Assembly: GCA_019454045.1 (NCBI GenBank)
Contig: SKCR01032772.1
Location: 868,001 to 932,000, forward strand
DNA from: Zanthoxylum bungeanum
Taxonomy: Eukaryota > Streptophyta > Magnoliopsida > Sapindales > Rutaceae
Length of the DNA stretch: 64,000 nucleotides
Direction of reading: 5' to 3'
Shown one piece after another: positions 23,825 to 35,745 of the stretch (the stretch's first letter is position 1; every line of letters starts with the position of its first letter). A model generated the notes under the pieces. That model had not been told where the DNA came from. It ran no database searches and saw only the letters and a program-made list of their open reading frames with translations. A program made the translations under genes and the position numbers.

Positions 23825-24007
23825 AGCCCCCAAGGTGCGTGGCTTGGCGGTGTAGAGTTCAGGATCTCACCTTGAGGTCTTGGGTTCGAATCCATGAAGT
23901 GTGTTTCTTGTAAGAGCCTGAGATAGCCGAAGATTTTACCTACTCCGCTTAAGCCCGAAAGAAGTGATTTGACAGTGAGGTTTCCAACAATTTCAAAAAA
24001 ATAAAAT
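23825..24007 (+). mobile_element. SINE family copy 2
   Basis: Best-kept head: A box TGGCTTGGCGG (23840-23850) and perfect B box GGTTCGAATCC (23883-23893). The family body follows: GTGTTTCTTGTAAGAGCCTG, CCGCTTAAGCCCGAAAGAAG, GTGAGGTTTCCAACAATTT and an A-rich tail. No convincing TSD was found. Confidence 0.8.
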
Positions 24008-24128
24008 AGTAACGTATGTGATAAGTCTTCGAGAGATCAATAACTTTTATATTACTTGAGCAATATATGCGCTTACGTAATATGTGAAAATCGTGATAAG
24101 TCCTGACTCTCAAGGAGAGGAACAAATT

Positions 24129-25939
24129 TGTAACACCCCAAATAAATTTAAGGATTAAATTATTAAGTTTGTGGAAGTCGGAATTAAAATGCGGTTCAGA
24201 TCAAGTTTAGGGTGGCAAACGAATTTTGACATATAAGTATATATTTTGTACGCACACACGCACACCCTAATTTTTGCTCAGCAGCCACCTCTTCCTATAA
24301 TAAAAAAAAAATAGAAGATAGAAAGATAAGAAAGATAGAAAGATAAGAAAGAAAGAAAGATAAGAAGAGTCAGAGAGAGACGTGAGGGAGAGAGAAAGAA
24401 AAGGAAAAGAGAGAAAAGAGAAGTTTCGGTCCCGATCCGTAGTTCAAATCAGACCGAGTCCTTAAGGAAAAGTGTAGATCTCGTTGAGAGGATCATTTTG
24501 GTGGTGGTTTCACCTTGGGAAACTTCCAATTTTTGAAGAGATCTCGGTAAGAAACTTTTTATGGTTTTTCTCGATTTCCCGTTGATCCGGAACTCCGATC
24601 GACAAACCGTCAGCGACATTAGATCCGGGAGAGGGAGAGGAATGCACGGCCGTCAGATTTTTCCCCATCCGACCGGCGCGTGGCGCTCACGCGCACCTTA
24701 TGTGGCGGCGCGTGAGGCCCACGCGCGGCTTGGGTGAACGGCGCGTGGCCACCACGCGCAGTACAATGTCTCCGTGCCGATTTCCCGAGTCTCCTCCGCG
24801 AATTTCAGACCATTCCGAGTAGTAACGGACCTCCGAATCTTAATTTTAGTTAAGTTTTCGAGAGCGACCGAATCACGTTTCTTTCATGTTCTATCACATT
24901 TTCTAGATTAAGATTATGTTCCTTATAGTAAATTCTTTTATCTCTTTAGGTGATCGTGATACCATAAGCAGGGACGGTCCTGCTGCATAGTTCCTTTCTC
25001 AGTAGTCAGCTCACCAGGTGCGTGGATAAACCTGTAACATTGATGTTTTCAAAAGTATATAGTATGTATGTTTTCTTAAATGAATTTTAAGGTAATGCAT
25101 TAAATGAGTTTGTTTTCAGAAAGTTTATATATTTTGCTATAAGGTATGGATCGAATATTGATTATGTTGAAATCATGTGTTTGTGATATATGAGAAACTT
25201 GCATGATTTGAGATATATGAGCATGGATTTTGTAAATGATTTTTATGTTAGGATGCACCCCGTGTACTTATATGTGCCAGATTATTGCCGTGAGATAATG
25301 TCTCATGTTGCCAGTTATTGCCGTGAGATGAGGTCTCACGTTGCCAGTTTGCTCCGGATGCCAGTTTTGCCGTGGGGAAGCCCCATGTTGCCAGCTTTGC
25401 CATATTGTCATGAGGTTGTGCATATAGATGAATAAACAGATTTACAGCTTATGTATTTATTTATATTATGAAAGACTTGTTCGATCCACTTTGTTACTTG
25501 ATTATCCACGGCACTAAGCTGTGATCCATTGCACTAAGCGTGAGCTTACCCCTTTCCTTAACATTTCAGGTTCAGCAGTTTAGTAGATTATCCTTTCCAT
25601 CTGCTGTTTCGTCATCATTTCCTGCTAGTAGAGAAAGGTTGTGCCAACAGTAGAGTGTCTTTATTATGTTTTGAGACTGTATATCTAGATATGTATTTCT
25701 TGGGAGAATTTGTTATGTGGTTATAGGCATTGAGCCTTTAATTGATTCTGAGGTTATTGTGTTTCCTTTATGGATATTATGTTGAGTTGGATCATGGAAA
25801 TCCTAGTTTTATGATGATATTTTATTTTCAGTTTAGATTTTTCCTTGTATTTGGAGGATTAGTCCATATTACAGGGGAAACTCTGCCAGTTTCTAGTCTC
25901 CGTCTCACCCCTACTCTACCTAAGGGGACGGGTGTGACA
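24129..25939 (+). mobile_element. Solo LTR of a Ty3/gypsy element (1811 bp) with perfect TSD
   Basis: Starts TGTAACACCCCAAATAAA and ends GGGACGGGTGTGACA, termini typical of Tekay/Del-type chromovirus LTRs. An exact 5-bp duplication AAATT flanks it (24124-24128 and 25940-25944). There is no internal domain and no second LTR, so it is a solo LTR left by recombination. It contains an AGAAAGAT-type microsatellite (24310-24370) and a GC-rich patch around 24660-24770. The open frames at 25190-25435 and 25742-25990 are chance frames inside the LTR. Confidence 0.9.
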
Positions 25940-26199
25940 AAATTAGTTAACCACCATGGTATTAAACAAATAGTGGAAAAATGTGATTAACCGAAGACTA
26001 TTGATACCATGTGAATGTAATGCATCATCCCAAATACTGGTGAGAGATTCTTTATTTATAGGAAAAGAATACATTAGAGATAACTTGACTAAGTGATACA
26101 AATCTTATTCAATCTAATGAGCTATATTTATCCTAACTGGTGAGATAAACATCAGTAAAACTGTAATGTAAAACATTGAACATTATCGTTTATCAGTTT

Positions 26200-27200
26200 G
26201 AATAATCTTATTAAGAGTTGGTTTACATTTTTGTTGTTTTTGTTCATTATATATGTGCAAGAATAATATAATCAACACTTCCTATACAAGATTGCCATTA
26301 AAAATTAGTAAATGAAATGATTTTCAATTGGTTATGGTTTTTAGTATTTTGCATATTGGATATCTGATATTCAACCAAAAAAAAAATATATATATTATAT
26401 TAATAATAATTAAAATAAATTTTAATTTTTGTTTAAATTTTTGTTTAAATTTTCAGTTATTTCAGTCAGTATCAGATATCTGAATTTTCGATCGGGTCGG
26501 ACTATACATATACCATCCATGAATTTTTCGATTATGAATAATATCTTATATTGTATATAGTAGGTTTCAATTTCAACAAAATTGATCGGATATCCGAATA
26601 TTATTATCCCTAATTTCATAGTTCAGGTACTAAATGCATTGTAGGTACAATTATTGGTTTGCTGTTAATCATATACAATGCGTTATCAATTTTATAATAT
26701 ATTATTAAAGGAGACTCGATCTTCAAATATAGATTTCACCCGTGAATTTTTTGATTATGAATAATATCTTATATTATATATAGTAGGTTTCAATTTCGAC
26801 ACAATTGATCGGATGTCTGAACATTACCATCCCTAATTTCATAGTTCAGGTACTAGATGCGTACAATTATTGGTTTGCTACTATTAATCATATACAGTGC
26901 ATGATGAATTTTATAATATATTATTAAAGGATACTCAATCTTCAGAATTAGTTGAACAATTAGAAAATGTGTTCACAATAAATCTCAAATTCCTAACCTA
27001 AACAACAAAACAGCTTGCTTAATCAAAATTAAATAATCCCTAACAGTCCCAAATGAAACTTAATTTCTGAATAAATTATAAAGAATCACGAAGTTTCCCA
27101 GGAAACAAACAATGTAAAAAAAAAAACAAGTGGGTGAGTTGCAAGTAGTCATGTGAATGGAGAATAAAAGAAAAAGGGCTTTTGAAAACTAGAAAAGAGA
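26200..27200 (+). repeat. AT-rich duplicated block D, copy 1
   Basis: From TTATTAAGAGTTGGTTTACA through AAACAAACAATGTAAAAA and TGCAAGCAGTGAAGCAGGC it parallels 27768-28590. It also contains its own internal duplication: 26515-26730 and 26740-26940 both run TTATGAATAATATCTTATAT...CATAGTTCAGGTACTA. The segment GATCGGATATCCGAATATTA..ATCCCTAA resembles a hAT MITE end, but no matching left terminus was found. Confidence 0.75.
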
Positions 27201-27527
27201 TGCAAGCAGTGAAGCAGGCCTTTAATAAAATATAAAATTATGAACAAATAAAAGAAAGATATCAATCTTTAAGAATCTTATCATCATATCACAAGAAAAG
27301 GAGGTGGCATATGTCCAAATCTGGAGAATTGCCTTATCTAATCCTTTTCATTTTTCAGTATTAATTGCTTTTATTTGTTAGACTTGTAAAAAATCTAGAA
27401 GTTTGATCGGGACACGCATTTTATGTAGGATTTGGCATACTATAATTGTTATAAAAAAATCCGATTAGGATTCGAGATAATTTATCGTCTCGAATAAAAA
27501 AAAAATCTACAAATTTGAGAGTTTATG

Positions 27528-27751
27528 TTATCGTGTGAGTAAGATCTTATATAAATTTTCAAACCATATTAGATACGTCTGTAGATTATGCTATACTTGA
27601 AGAAAAAAGATGAGTGAAATAAATTGTGTTTCCAAGCTTTTGTGGTTCAATTTTTGCCAAAAACATCTATTCAAGAAAATTAACACATAAAAACAAAAGG
27701 ATTATAATCAATCACCTTAATGTGGGGGATTTGCTTCATTTTTATTAGTTT
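27528..27751 (+). repeat. Dispersed repeat R, copy 2
   Basis: Close match to 23434-23662 in the same orientation, placed exactly between the two copies of block D. Confidence 0.75.
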
Positions 27752-27767
27752 AAATAATCACCTTTAT

Positions 27768-28590
27768 TAGTTTAAATAATCTTATTAAGAGTTGGTTTGC
27801 ATTTCTGTTGTTTTTGTTCTTCATTTTATATGTGCAATAATAATATAATCAACACTTCCTATACAAGATTGCCAATAAAAATTAGTAAACGAAATGATTT
27901 TCAGTTGGTTTTGGTTCTTTTTCATATTGGATATCGGATATTCGACCAAAAAATTTAAAAAAAATCAAATAACTATTATAATAATAATAAAATAAAAATT
28001 AATTTTTATTTATTTTTTAAAATTTTCGGTTATTTCGGTCGGTATCAAATATCTGAATTTTCGATCAGTTTCAAATACAATACCATCATGAATTTTTTGG
28101 TTATGAATAATATCTTATATTGTATATAATAAGTTTTAATTTCGACACAATTGATCAGATATCCGAACATTAAGACCTCTAATTTCGTAGTTCAGGTATT
28201 AGATGCGTACAGTTATTGGTTTGCTATTAATCATATACAGTGCATGATCAATTTTATAATATATTATTTAAAGAGACTCAATCTTCAGAATTAGTTGAAC
28301 AATCAGAAAATGTGTTCACAATAAATCTCAAATTCCTAAACAACAAAACAGCTTGCTTAATCAAAATTAAATAATCCCTAACAGTCCCAAATGATACTTA
28401 ATTTCTGAACAAATTATAAAGAATCACGAAGTTTCCCGGGAAACAAACAATCTAAAAAATAAACCAAAAATAAAAATGAAAAACAAAAGAAAACAAAACA
28501 AGTGGATGAGTTGCAAGTTGTCATGTGAATGGAGAATAAAAGAAAAAGGGCCTTTGAAAACTAGAAAAGAGATGCAAGCAGTGAAGCAGG
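27768..28590 (+). repeat. AT-rich duplicated block D, copy 2
   Basis: Parallels 26200-27200 but has only one copy of the internal 230-bp unit. The alternation R-(SINE, solo LTR)-D-R-D-R' suggests serial duplication of one ancestral segment. Confidence 0.75.
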
Positions 28591-28599
28591 CAAAAATCA

Positions 28600-29700
28600 G
28601 ATTAGTATTTGAGACAATTTGTGTTTCGAATAAAAATAAAGTTGGGATTTGAGATTTTTTAAATTCCAAGTATGATTTTTTACTTAAAAATTTCTGAATA
28701 TGGATTCGAGATCTCAAATCGTTCAATCATATTCCCAAATTTGGAATGATTTTTTTTTTTATTTCGATCAAAAATCCAATACAAAATTAACAAATCATAA
28801 TCCGTCTTGACCGATTATCATTTCTAGACCGATGAAATTCTCTTTTAGGTTGGAGAATTTAACACTTTACTTGAATTTGTTTAGAGTAGACACCTTTTGT
28901 TTTAGCCACAGGTGGTGTTGTTCCAATGGTAAATACAATATGAGTTTGTAAGATCTTGTATAAATTTTCAAACCATTATAATCAATCACCTTAATGTGGG
29001 GGATTTGGTTCATTTTTATAATACCATAAACGTCATAAAATTTTTTATTTTTGATAATCGGAGTATCCGAATCAATTTACACGCACCTTAATTAATTCCC
29101 GTAACGTCATAAAACTTGTTATATATAGATGACATAATTGCAATGATTCTTGACATAATTTTGATTAAGTAGGATATTTAACATCATATTTTAGGAACAC
29201 CATATGATCTTTATTCAAAATTGTATAAATTTAAACTCAGACAATTAAAAAACAAAATCAATTTTTTTGCTTTGTGAGTGTCAATCAAATATTTATGCGA
29301 AATTAATGTTTTAGGATCTTATGAGATCTAGTAAATCCTAAAAACTCTAGATAAATAAAATCATGATATATAACAAAAATGAAAAAAAAAATGCAATCAT
29401 TGAATTTACTATTTTAAAAAAAAAGTTTACCTTTTAAGGTGATTTTTTTTAAACAATAATGTAAAAAACCTTTAACATTTTGAGTAAAAATAAAAAATAA
29501 AGGATTTATTTCTTAATCTGCAATCCATAAAGTCTATTATTATTAAAATTAGAATCAAAGTAAATAAAAAAAAATAAAAGCTCCTAAAATAGGAATTCAA
29601 AACACACGCGGCGGAAGAGGAAACTTAACAAAAACAAGGTGAAGGGGCAAAGCTGTTATTAAATAACCAAAAGGGGGGTAAATGTGTAATTAGACAGTCC
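28600..29700. other. AT-rich upstream region of SAMDC
   Basis: No gene seen. A partial copy of repeat R is at 28945-29021. A CG-containing patch near 29605-29640 precedes the SAMDC promoter. Confidence 0.5.
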
Positions 29701-29719
29701 GCCAATCCAATCCACGTCA

Positions 29720-29727
29720 TATATAAA
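29720..29727 (+). promoter_or_regulatory. Probable TATA box of SAMDC
   Basis: TATATAAA follows TCCACGTCA, a CACGTC/ACGT-type element, at 29711-29719. Transcription would begin near 29750-29755. It lies about 1 kb before the uORFs, matching a leader interrupted by an intron. Confidence 0.55.
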
Positions 29728-29835
29728 AAACGGCCTTCACATCTCTTCAAAGCATAGCAAGCAAAGCATCTTCTATTAGCCGCACAGAATTATTCATCGC
29801 TTCTCTCTTAATCAATTATAATACCAATTTTTTTC

Positions 29836-30725
29836 GTAAGTTTTATTTTTCGTATTTGATGTGATTGATCTGTCGATTTATTATTTTTTTTTTTGTTATT
29901 TACTGTTTTTTTTTTTTTTTTGGCGTGTGTTATTTTTTAGGATCAGGACCGGAGATTTTCTTACTTCTTGTTGCGGGTGATTCAGACGTGAAGATTTGTA
30001 ATTTTTGTGAGTATTATATTAAATTTAGTTCAGATTTGTTATTTACTGTTTTATTTGTTTTTATTTTTTATTTTTACACGCGATTTGATTTGTTTTTTTT
30101 AATATGTTTCTTTAATCATGTATAAAATTTTATCTCTGTAGATTATTTGGTTTGCTTGTCGTGTGATTTCTTTTGTTGATTTGTGTTTCTTGGATCTATT
30201 TAAATTTATATCTGTTTTTGAAATCTTGTTTTTTTTTTTTTTTTTTTTTTTTTGCATGTTTCAGACAACTTGAATTTTTGTTTATTTTATGTTTGTGTTT
30301 GTCTGATGACATTAATTTTGTTTATTTTTATTTTGTGTTTATTTCATGTCAAATTTTATTGTTAAGATTTCTAAACATTTGTTTTGTGGGCATGAATGCA
30401 TTTTTTATGTGCTTTTATTATCTGTTTTTAGTATAATTTTGATGGGCTTGAAGAGACTTTGATCCTTTTGTAGAAATTGGAAGCCAAAAATCTATTTAAC
30501 ACTTGCATTTAAAACTTTTACCAGTTATATGTCATACATTTTGAGTCCTTAGATTCACTTTCTCCATATCTTAATTGAATTTAAGCCTGTTGTCCTTGTT
30601 ATTCTGTCTGGATTACTAGTGGAGATTATCGTGCATGCCCTGTTTTGATTAGTCTTTTTTCATTTTCTGTGTAATCATTTCACTGTGGTCTGTTGGCATT
30701 ATCCTATTTTATGGCTTTTGATCAG
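29836..30725 (+). other. Probable 5'-leader intron of SAMDC
   Basis: Donor TTCGTAAGTTT at 29836, a T-rich interior with T runs, and acceptor TTTTGATCAG ending at 30725, just before the exon with the uORFs. Leader introns are common in plant SAMDC genes. The exact acceptor is inferred; no ATG-rich coding frame is lost by this splice. Confidence 0.55.
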
Positions 30726-30741
30726 GAACAGACAGGACTGA

Positions 30742-30750
30742 ATGATCTAA
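30742..30750 (+). CDS. Tiny uORF of SAMDC (Met-Ile-stop)
   Basis: ATGATCTAA: its last base is also the A of the ATG of the small uORF (30750), the one-base overlap known from plant AdoMetDC mRNAs. In the studied homologues, ribosome choice between the tiny and the small uORF sets polyamine-responsive translation of the main ORF. That mechanism is established for the family and inferred here. Confidence 0.85.
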   Translation: MI

Positions 30751-31070
30751 TGGAATCAAAAGGTGGGAAGAAGAAGTCTAGCAGTAGTAAATCTTTATTC
30801 TACGAAGCTCCTCTCGGTTATAGCATTGAAGACATTCGACCCAACGGTGGAATCAAGAAGTTCAGATCTGCTGCTTACTCCAACGTAAGTTTATTTACAA
30901 ATACTACATTTACACACCCTAGCATTAGCGTGGGATGAAGGAAAAAGATTGTGTATTATTGAGTTTGGATATGATTCTTAGATGTAGCTGGTTGTCATCT
31001 TTCGTGAACAACAATGTTAACGTTCTTGCTCTTTATTTATCTTTTGCAGTGCGCACGCAAACCATCCTGA
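30750..31070 (+). CDS. Small conserved uORF of SAMDC (51 residues, split by an intron)
   Basis: Exon part 30750-30884 encodes MESKGGKKKSSSSKSLFYEA and ends GGIKKFRSAAYSN. A GTAAGT donor at 30885 and CTTTTGCAG acceptor ending at 31049 remove a 165-nt intron. The second part, 31050-31070, adds CARKPS and TGA. The peptide is almost identical to the conserved plant SAMDC attenuator peptide, which stalls ribosomes when polyamines are high. Unspliced RNA would replace the last six residues with a different tail, so splicing decides the regulatory C-terminus. Confidence 0.93.
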
Positions 31071-31300
31071 TATTCTCAAAGTTTGCTATCAGATCACTTA
31101 GCGTGATCCGCCGACTTTTATTTTGCTTTAGTTAGTTATTTAGATTTACTCCTTTTTCATAGATCAGCCACTTGCTCTTTCTCTCTCGCTCTCTCTCTCT
31201 CGCTCTCTTCGTGATTGTTATTGCGACTGCATCCTCTCTTCTACTGTGATCATCCCTGCTGCTTCTGGTGTGTGCAATTTTAAAGTACATTTCGGCTGCA

Positions 31301-32395
31301 ATGGTTTCTGTTGATACTACCATGGCAGTCTCTGCAATTGGTTTTGAAGGTTATGAGAAGAGGCTGGAAATATCTTTTGTCGAGCCCAGCATATTTGTTG
31401 ATCCTGAAGGAAAGGGCCTTCGGCACCTGACCAAGGCCCAGCTGGATGAGATTTTAGGACCAGCTGAATGTACTATTGTTTCATCACTGTCAAATGTTGA
31501 TGTTGACTCTTATGTCCTGTCGGAGTCTAGCCTCTTTGTTTATTCTTACAAGATTGTCATCAAAACGTGTGGGACTACAAAGTTGCTTCTTGCAATTCCA
31601 CCCATCCTGAAACTGGCTGAGACCCTTTCTCTTGCTGTTCGATCAGTGAGGTATACACGTGGGAGTTTCATTTCTCCTGGGAGTCAGCCATATCCTCATC
31701 GCAACTTTTCGGAAGAAGTTGCTGTCCTTGATAGCTATTTTGGGAAGCTTGGTTCAGGAAGCAATGCTTACATAATTGGCGGGTTGGACAAGCCACAGAA
31801 GTGGCATGTGTACTCTGCATCTTCAGAACCTGTGATTTCTGTTAACCCTGTGTACACTCTAGAGATGTGCATGACTGGCTTGGACAGGGAACTGGCTTCT
31901 GTTTTCTACAAAACCCAATCAGGTTCAGCGGGTACAATGACCATAAATTCTGGTATAAGAAAGATTCTTCCAAATTCCAAGATATGTGATTTTGAGTTTG
32001 ACCCCTGTGGTTATTCCATGAATTCTGTGGAAGGGGCTGCTATTTCTACTATTCATGTTACTCCAGAAGATGGTTTCAGTTATGCGAGCTTTGAAACGGT
32101 TGGTTATGATCCTAATGATGTTAATTTGAACCAGCTGGTTGAGAGGGTGTTGGCTTGCTTCCAACCAAGTGATTTCTCCATTGCTGTGCATGCTGAAGTT
32201 GCAGGAAAGTTGCTTGAGAAGAAATGTTCCTTGAATGTGAAAGGGTACAGTCGCAAAGAGAGAGGACTTGAAGAGCTTGGAATGGGCGGTTCTATCTTGT
32301 ACGAGAAATTCATTAAAACCGAGGGCAATTGTTCTCCTAGATCAACTCTGAAGTGCTGCTGGAAAGAGGAAGAAGAGTACGAGGGAGAGGAGTGA
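31301..32395 (+). CDS. SAMDC: S-adenosylmethionine decarboxylase proenzyme
   Basis: Decarboxylates S-adenosylmethionine to the aminopropyl donor for spermidine and spermine; a cytosolic pyruvoyl enzyme. The single-exon ORF gives 364 residues from the ATG at 31301 (GCAATGG context). The ATG at 31322 ([22 protein letters not shown]) matches the usual family start and would give 357. Visible signatures: [11 protein letters not shown] with the catalytic glutamates, the self-cleavage site YVLSESSLF (Glu75/Ser76, Ser becomes pyruvoyl), [20 protein letters not shown], the PEST-like [28 protein letters not shown] and [17 protein letters not shown] blocks. It ends in the acidic [11 protein letters not shown] tail. 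The frame is fully intact. Between the uORF stop (31070) and 31301 there is no other ATG, only a (CT)n tract at 31172-31205. Confidence 0.97.
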   Translation: MVSVDTTMAVSAIGFEGYEKRLEISFVEPSIFVDPEGKGLRHLTKAQLDEILGPAECTIVSSLSNVDVDSYVLSESSLFVYSYKIVIKTCGTTKLLLAIPPILKLAETLSLAVRSVRYTRGSFISPGSQPYPHRNFSEEVAVLDSYFGKLGSGSNAYIIGGLDKPQKWHVYSASSEPVISVNPVYTLEMCMTGLDRELASVFYKTQSGSAGTMTINSGIRKILPNSKICDFEFDPCGYSMNSVEGAAISTIHVTPEDGFSYASFETVGYDPNDVNLNQLVERVLACFQPSDFSIAVHAEVAGKLLEKKCSLNVKGYSRKERGLEELGMGGSILYEKFIKTEGNCSPRSTLKCCWKEEEEYEGEE

Positions 32396-34938
32396 TTTTA
32401 TGCTTTGCTTTTTAATTGCTGCGTCTTTTATTCACATAAAATAATTGATTGTTAGGCATGGTCTGACAATCATATGATGGATAATCCTCAAGTAGTCTGT
32501 CATTAGAGGCTTATGTTAATTTTCACACTGTGGTTTGATCGAATGAGCCATGGATCTATAATAGTTGCTGCATCCAGGCACATTCTGGTTAGTTGATCTG
32601 TGTGCATTAATGATTCAAATTTGTGTACTGGGTTTGTAATCAATATCTGAAAATATTTGGATTATTCAGTTGTGTGTAATTTTTATTTTGATTTGTTTGA
32701 TTCATATTCTAACTTATTGCTCAAGGAATCAAATTCTAACTTTTTTTCTTTTCCGGGGCAGTAAGAATCAATCAATTTTCAATTTCTCTGGTTCGCATTA
32801 TATAACCATTCAATATCATTCTTCTCACTGTTAAAGATGCATGATATTGATATATAAATTTTGCGTTTTGGTTTTCTGAGAATCTTTGCTATTTCTTCAT
32901 CTCCATTATAATTATAAAATTATTGGTGTTAGTGTAATTGCCAGCGACCCCTGCTGCTTTAGCTTTATATTCTCATAAGAAAGCAATTCAGCTCAGTTTT
33001 TGGCTTTTGAAATGAATCAATTAGGAAGAAAGTAGGTATACTAGTATACCATAGAAATTAAGATAAATGCGAATAAGATGTTTCGAGCATGTTCAATGCA
33101 GATCTTTATATGCTCCGATGAGAAATATAGAACAAATGGTGTTACTATAAATTAAGCGAATTCAGGAAAGACATAAATAAAATAATGATTTCGGATAAAA
33201 TATAAAATTTTTATTTGGTTTAACTTTGTATTTACTTTGAGTGATGGCACTTGACACAGCCTTTGAACCGTTGGTCAAAATTATAGATCTGTTTATACAT
33301 CATATTGTCGTCAAATTCTACTGCATAACTGACAAAAATCTTCAAAAGTGAATCTCAGATCAGGGTTTTTTTTTTTTTTTTTTTTCCCTTAATTTATTTA
33401 TAACACAATTGATATGTCACTATATTTTCACAAAAATCATACACTTGTTTCTATGATCACATGTGGAAATGGCCCAGTGACCCAGGCTGAGTTTGGTTAA
33501 AAGACTAGTATATTTTCCTTTCAAAATTTCAAAGCATGTTACAAATTAAATGTACCACCTTTGTGGCTGGCTTTACAAAGTTTATGAGTTTTGAAAATCT
33601 CTCTTTAATTTCTGATATAGGCTAATGGCTTTGATTATAAAAACAACCTTCTTATTTTTCCCATCCTGAAATATTGAAAATCTGCAACACTTGTCACTTG
33701 TGAATGGACATCAATTTTTGTGGACTGAAAACCAATCAGAGGCAGCTTTCAGTCTGCAACTCATGTTGCTACATGATTTTTGAAGTTTTTATTTTTATTT
33801 TTAATAATTTTAATAAATCTTCATTTAGAGGAGAATTTTTATATTAATAATTTTTTAATAATATATTTTGTGACTGCTGCAATTAAAGTTTTCATGTTTC
33901 GTCCCATTGACGCAACTATCAATTTATTTGTATGTAGACTTCATAAGTCCATTCAAATTCAATTGTTGCGGTGTCGGCATCTCTTTATGTATTTGATACA
34001 TAATTTTTTCTGTGATAAAAAAACAATAAACTTTCTAAGAGAGATTTGGTGGCAAATCTATGTTTTGCAAATTACTTGTCTGTTTCTGTTAACTTCACTT
34101 TATTTCTAGATGACCAATCTTTGTTTTGTGGTGATGCTTACACTTAATCTAATAATTGAGTATAAGGGCAATTTGTTAAAAACAAATGTTTTTTTTTTCA
34201 TAATCGGGATATCCGGGTCAGCTTACGTGTTGCTCGACTAATTCCGAGATATGTACTTTGTGTCCTCATAAGTTTCTCATCACAGATCAGAGTAGGTAGT
34301 CGATTTTTTACACTAAAGGACATGATCCCAAAAAAATACATCTACCGAGATTCGAACGAGAATGAATAAAAAAACAAATGTTATGTCAAGAAAACAACTT
34401 TTGAGTGTGTGATCTTCAATTTAAGATTCAAAGATCTCAAGTGGTTGCATAATGACAAAGAATTGTCACTGTGGATTTTTCTTTTTTAATCAGTGATTAA
34501 AGTTAAGTGGCTCACAGACAAAAAAAAAAAAAAAAAAAAAAAAAAAGAAAAAAGAAAAAAGAAAAAAGAAAAAGAATCTAAGTGACAAAGTTTTAGATTC
34601 AATAGGAGAGGAGGTTTTTGTGGGGACTCTTGATTGAAATTATTTGCCAAAAGAGAAATTGTGGGGGCTCTCTCATGTCCCCTAATTCTTGTATGTGGTT
34701 GTACATAAGCTTGTTAGCTGGCTTCAACATTAATCACATTACTAATTTATGTGACAATTTTAAGTAGGAGTTAAAAATTTTCATGTATATGTGGGACAAA
34801 GAATTATTTAAGCAGATTTCTTATATAAAACACCTTCAATTATTTATATCTGAATTTTATATGATAAATACTTGTGTAGGTCGGACATATATGCTCGATC
34901 TCCTATTGAGATGATATACCTGGCTAATTATTGTTTAC
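32396..34938. other. Intergenic, no gene seen
   Basis: Includes the SAMDC 3' untranslated region, then AT-rich DNA. Homopolymer runs lie at 33367-33385 (T) and 34519-34545 (A) with an adjoining A/G-rich simple repeat to 34575. The 109-residue open frame at 33780-34109 is composition-driven. Confidence 0.55.
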
Positions 34939-34957
34939 AGTGTCATATGATGGGTCC

Positions 34958-35142
34958 CTAATGGGCGTGAATTGCTGGTGTATGGTTCAGAATCTCACAT
35001 TGAGGTCATGAGTTCGAATCCAGGAAGGGCGTTTCTTGTAAGAGCCTAGGACAATCAGAATTTTTACTTGATCTGCTTAAGCCCGGAAAAAGGATAATTT
35101 GACGGTGGGGTTTTCAACGATTTTTTTTTTTTAAAAAAAAAA
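34958..35142 (+). mobile_element. SINE family copy 3 with 18-bp TSD
   Basis: The flanks carry an exact GTGTCATATGATGGGTCC (34940-34957 and 35143-35160). The head has a B-box-like AGTTCGAATCC (35011-35021). The body has GCGTTTCTTGTAAGAGCCTA, CTGCTTAAGCCCGGAAAAAG and GGTGGGGTTTTCAACGA, and the tail is T-run then A-run. TSD length and tail fit L1-type retroposition. Confidence 0.92.
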
Positions 35143-35745
35143 GTGTCATATGATGGGTCCAACAATGGATCTCACCAACAGATCTTGTGACTGAGAGTAT
35201 CATGTAAAATGATATAGAGATTGAATTATGTCTGAGCTATGTTATCTGGATTTGTAGGTACAATCAGAATAGCTGGGTGTACAAAGAAAAGGAAGTGGGG
35301 GGAGATGGTGTTTAGGCATTGTCATCTATTTTGGAGGCTTTATAATGTCTTCTTCATTCTTTTTAAGGGACATTAGGCAGAGCTACAAATCAAGTGGGTT
35401 TGTACAAATTGTTTTTTTAAAAAGGGAAAAAATAGCTCCCCCCTCCTCTCTATTCAAACAAATCAAGTGGTTAAAAAGAACAATAATTTCCTACTCATTT
35501 GGGACAACCCTATTAGTGCATATCTTCATTAGGATTTTTTTCAACTTCTCTTTTTATTATTTGACTCCTTTTTTGACTCTTATCAACAAACTAATTAGAG
35601 CAGCTTCAAATGGAGCCTATGAAGAAGAATCAACCAAATGTATTGGGTATTATTATTTGATACCCATCCTTTCTAAGGGATGTGGCTCTTCAAAACCATG
35701 ATCCTAAAAAAATCTTCCTAATTAAGGCACACTATTATTTATAAT

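Noticed and set aside
23840..23893. tRNA gene at the perfect B box GGTTCGAATCC
   Set aside because: The same block recurs in four copies with a common non-tRNA body and poly-A tail.
25190..25990. Two frames of about 80 residues between 25.2 and 26.0 kb
   Set aside because: Both lie inside the TSD-bounded solo LTR or cross its end.
29865..30436. Hydrophobic frames in 29.9-30.4 kb as small membrane proteins
   Set aside because: They lie in the T-rich SAMDC leader intron, and the F-rich composition follows from poly-T runs.
35345..35701. 118-residue plus-strand frame as a gene
   Set aside because: No family motif, biased composition, and no splice or promoter support.
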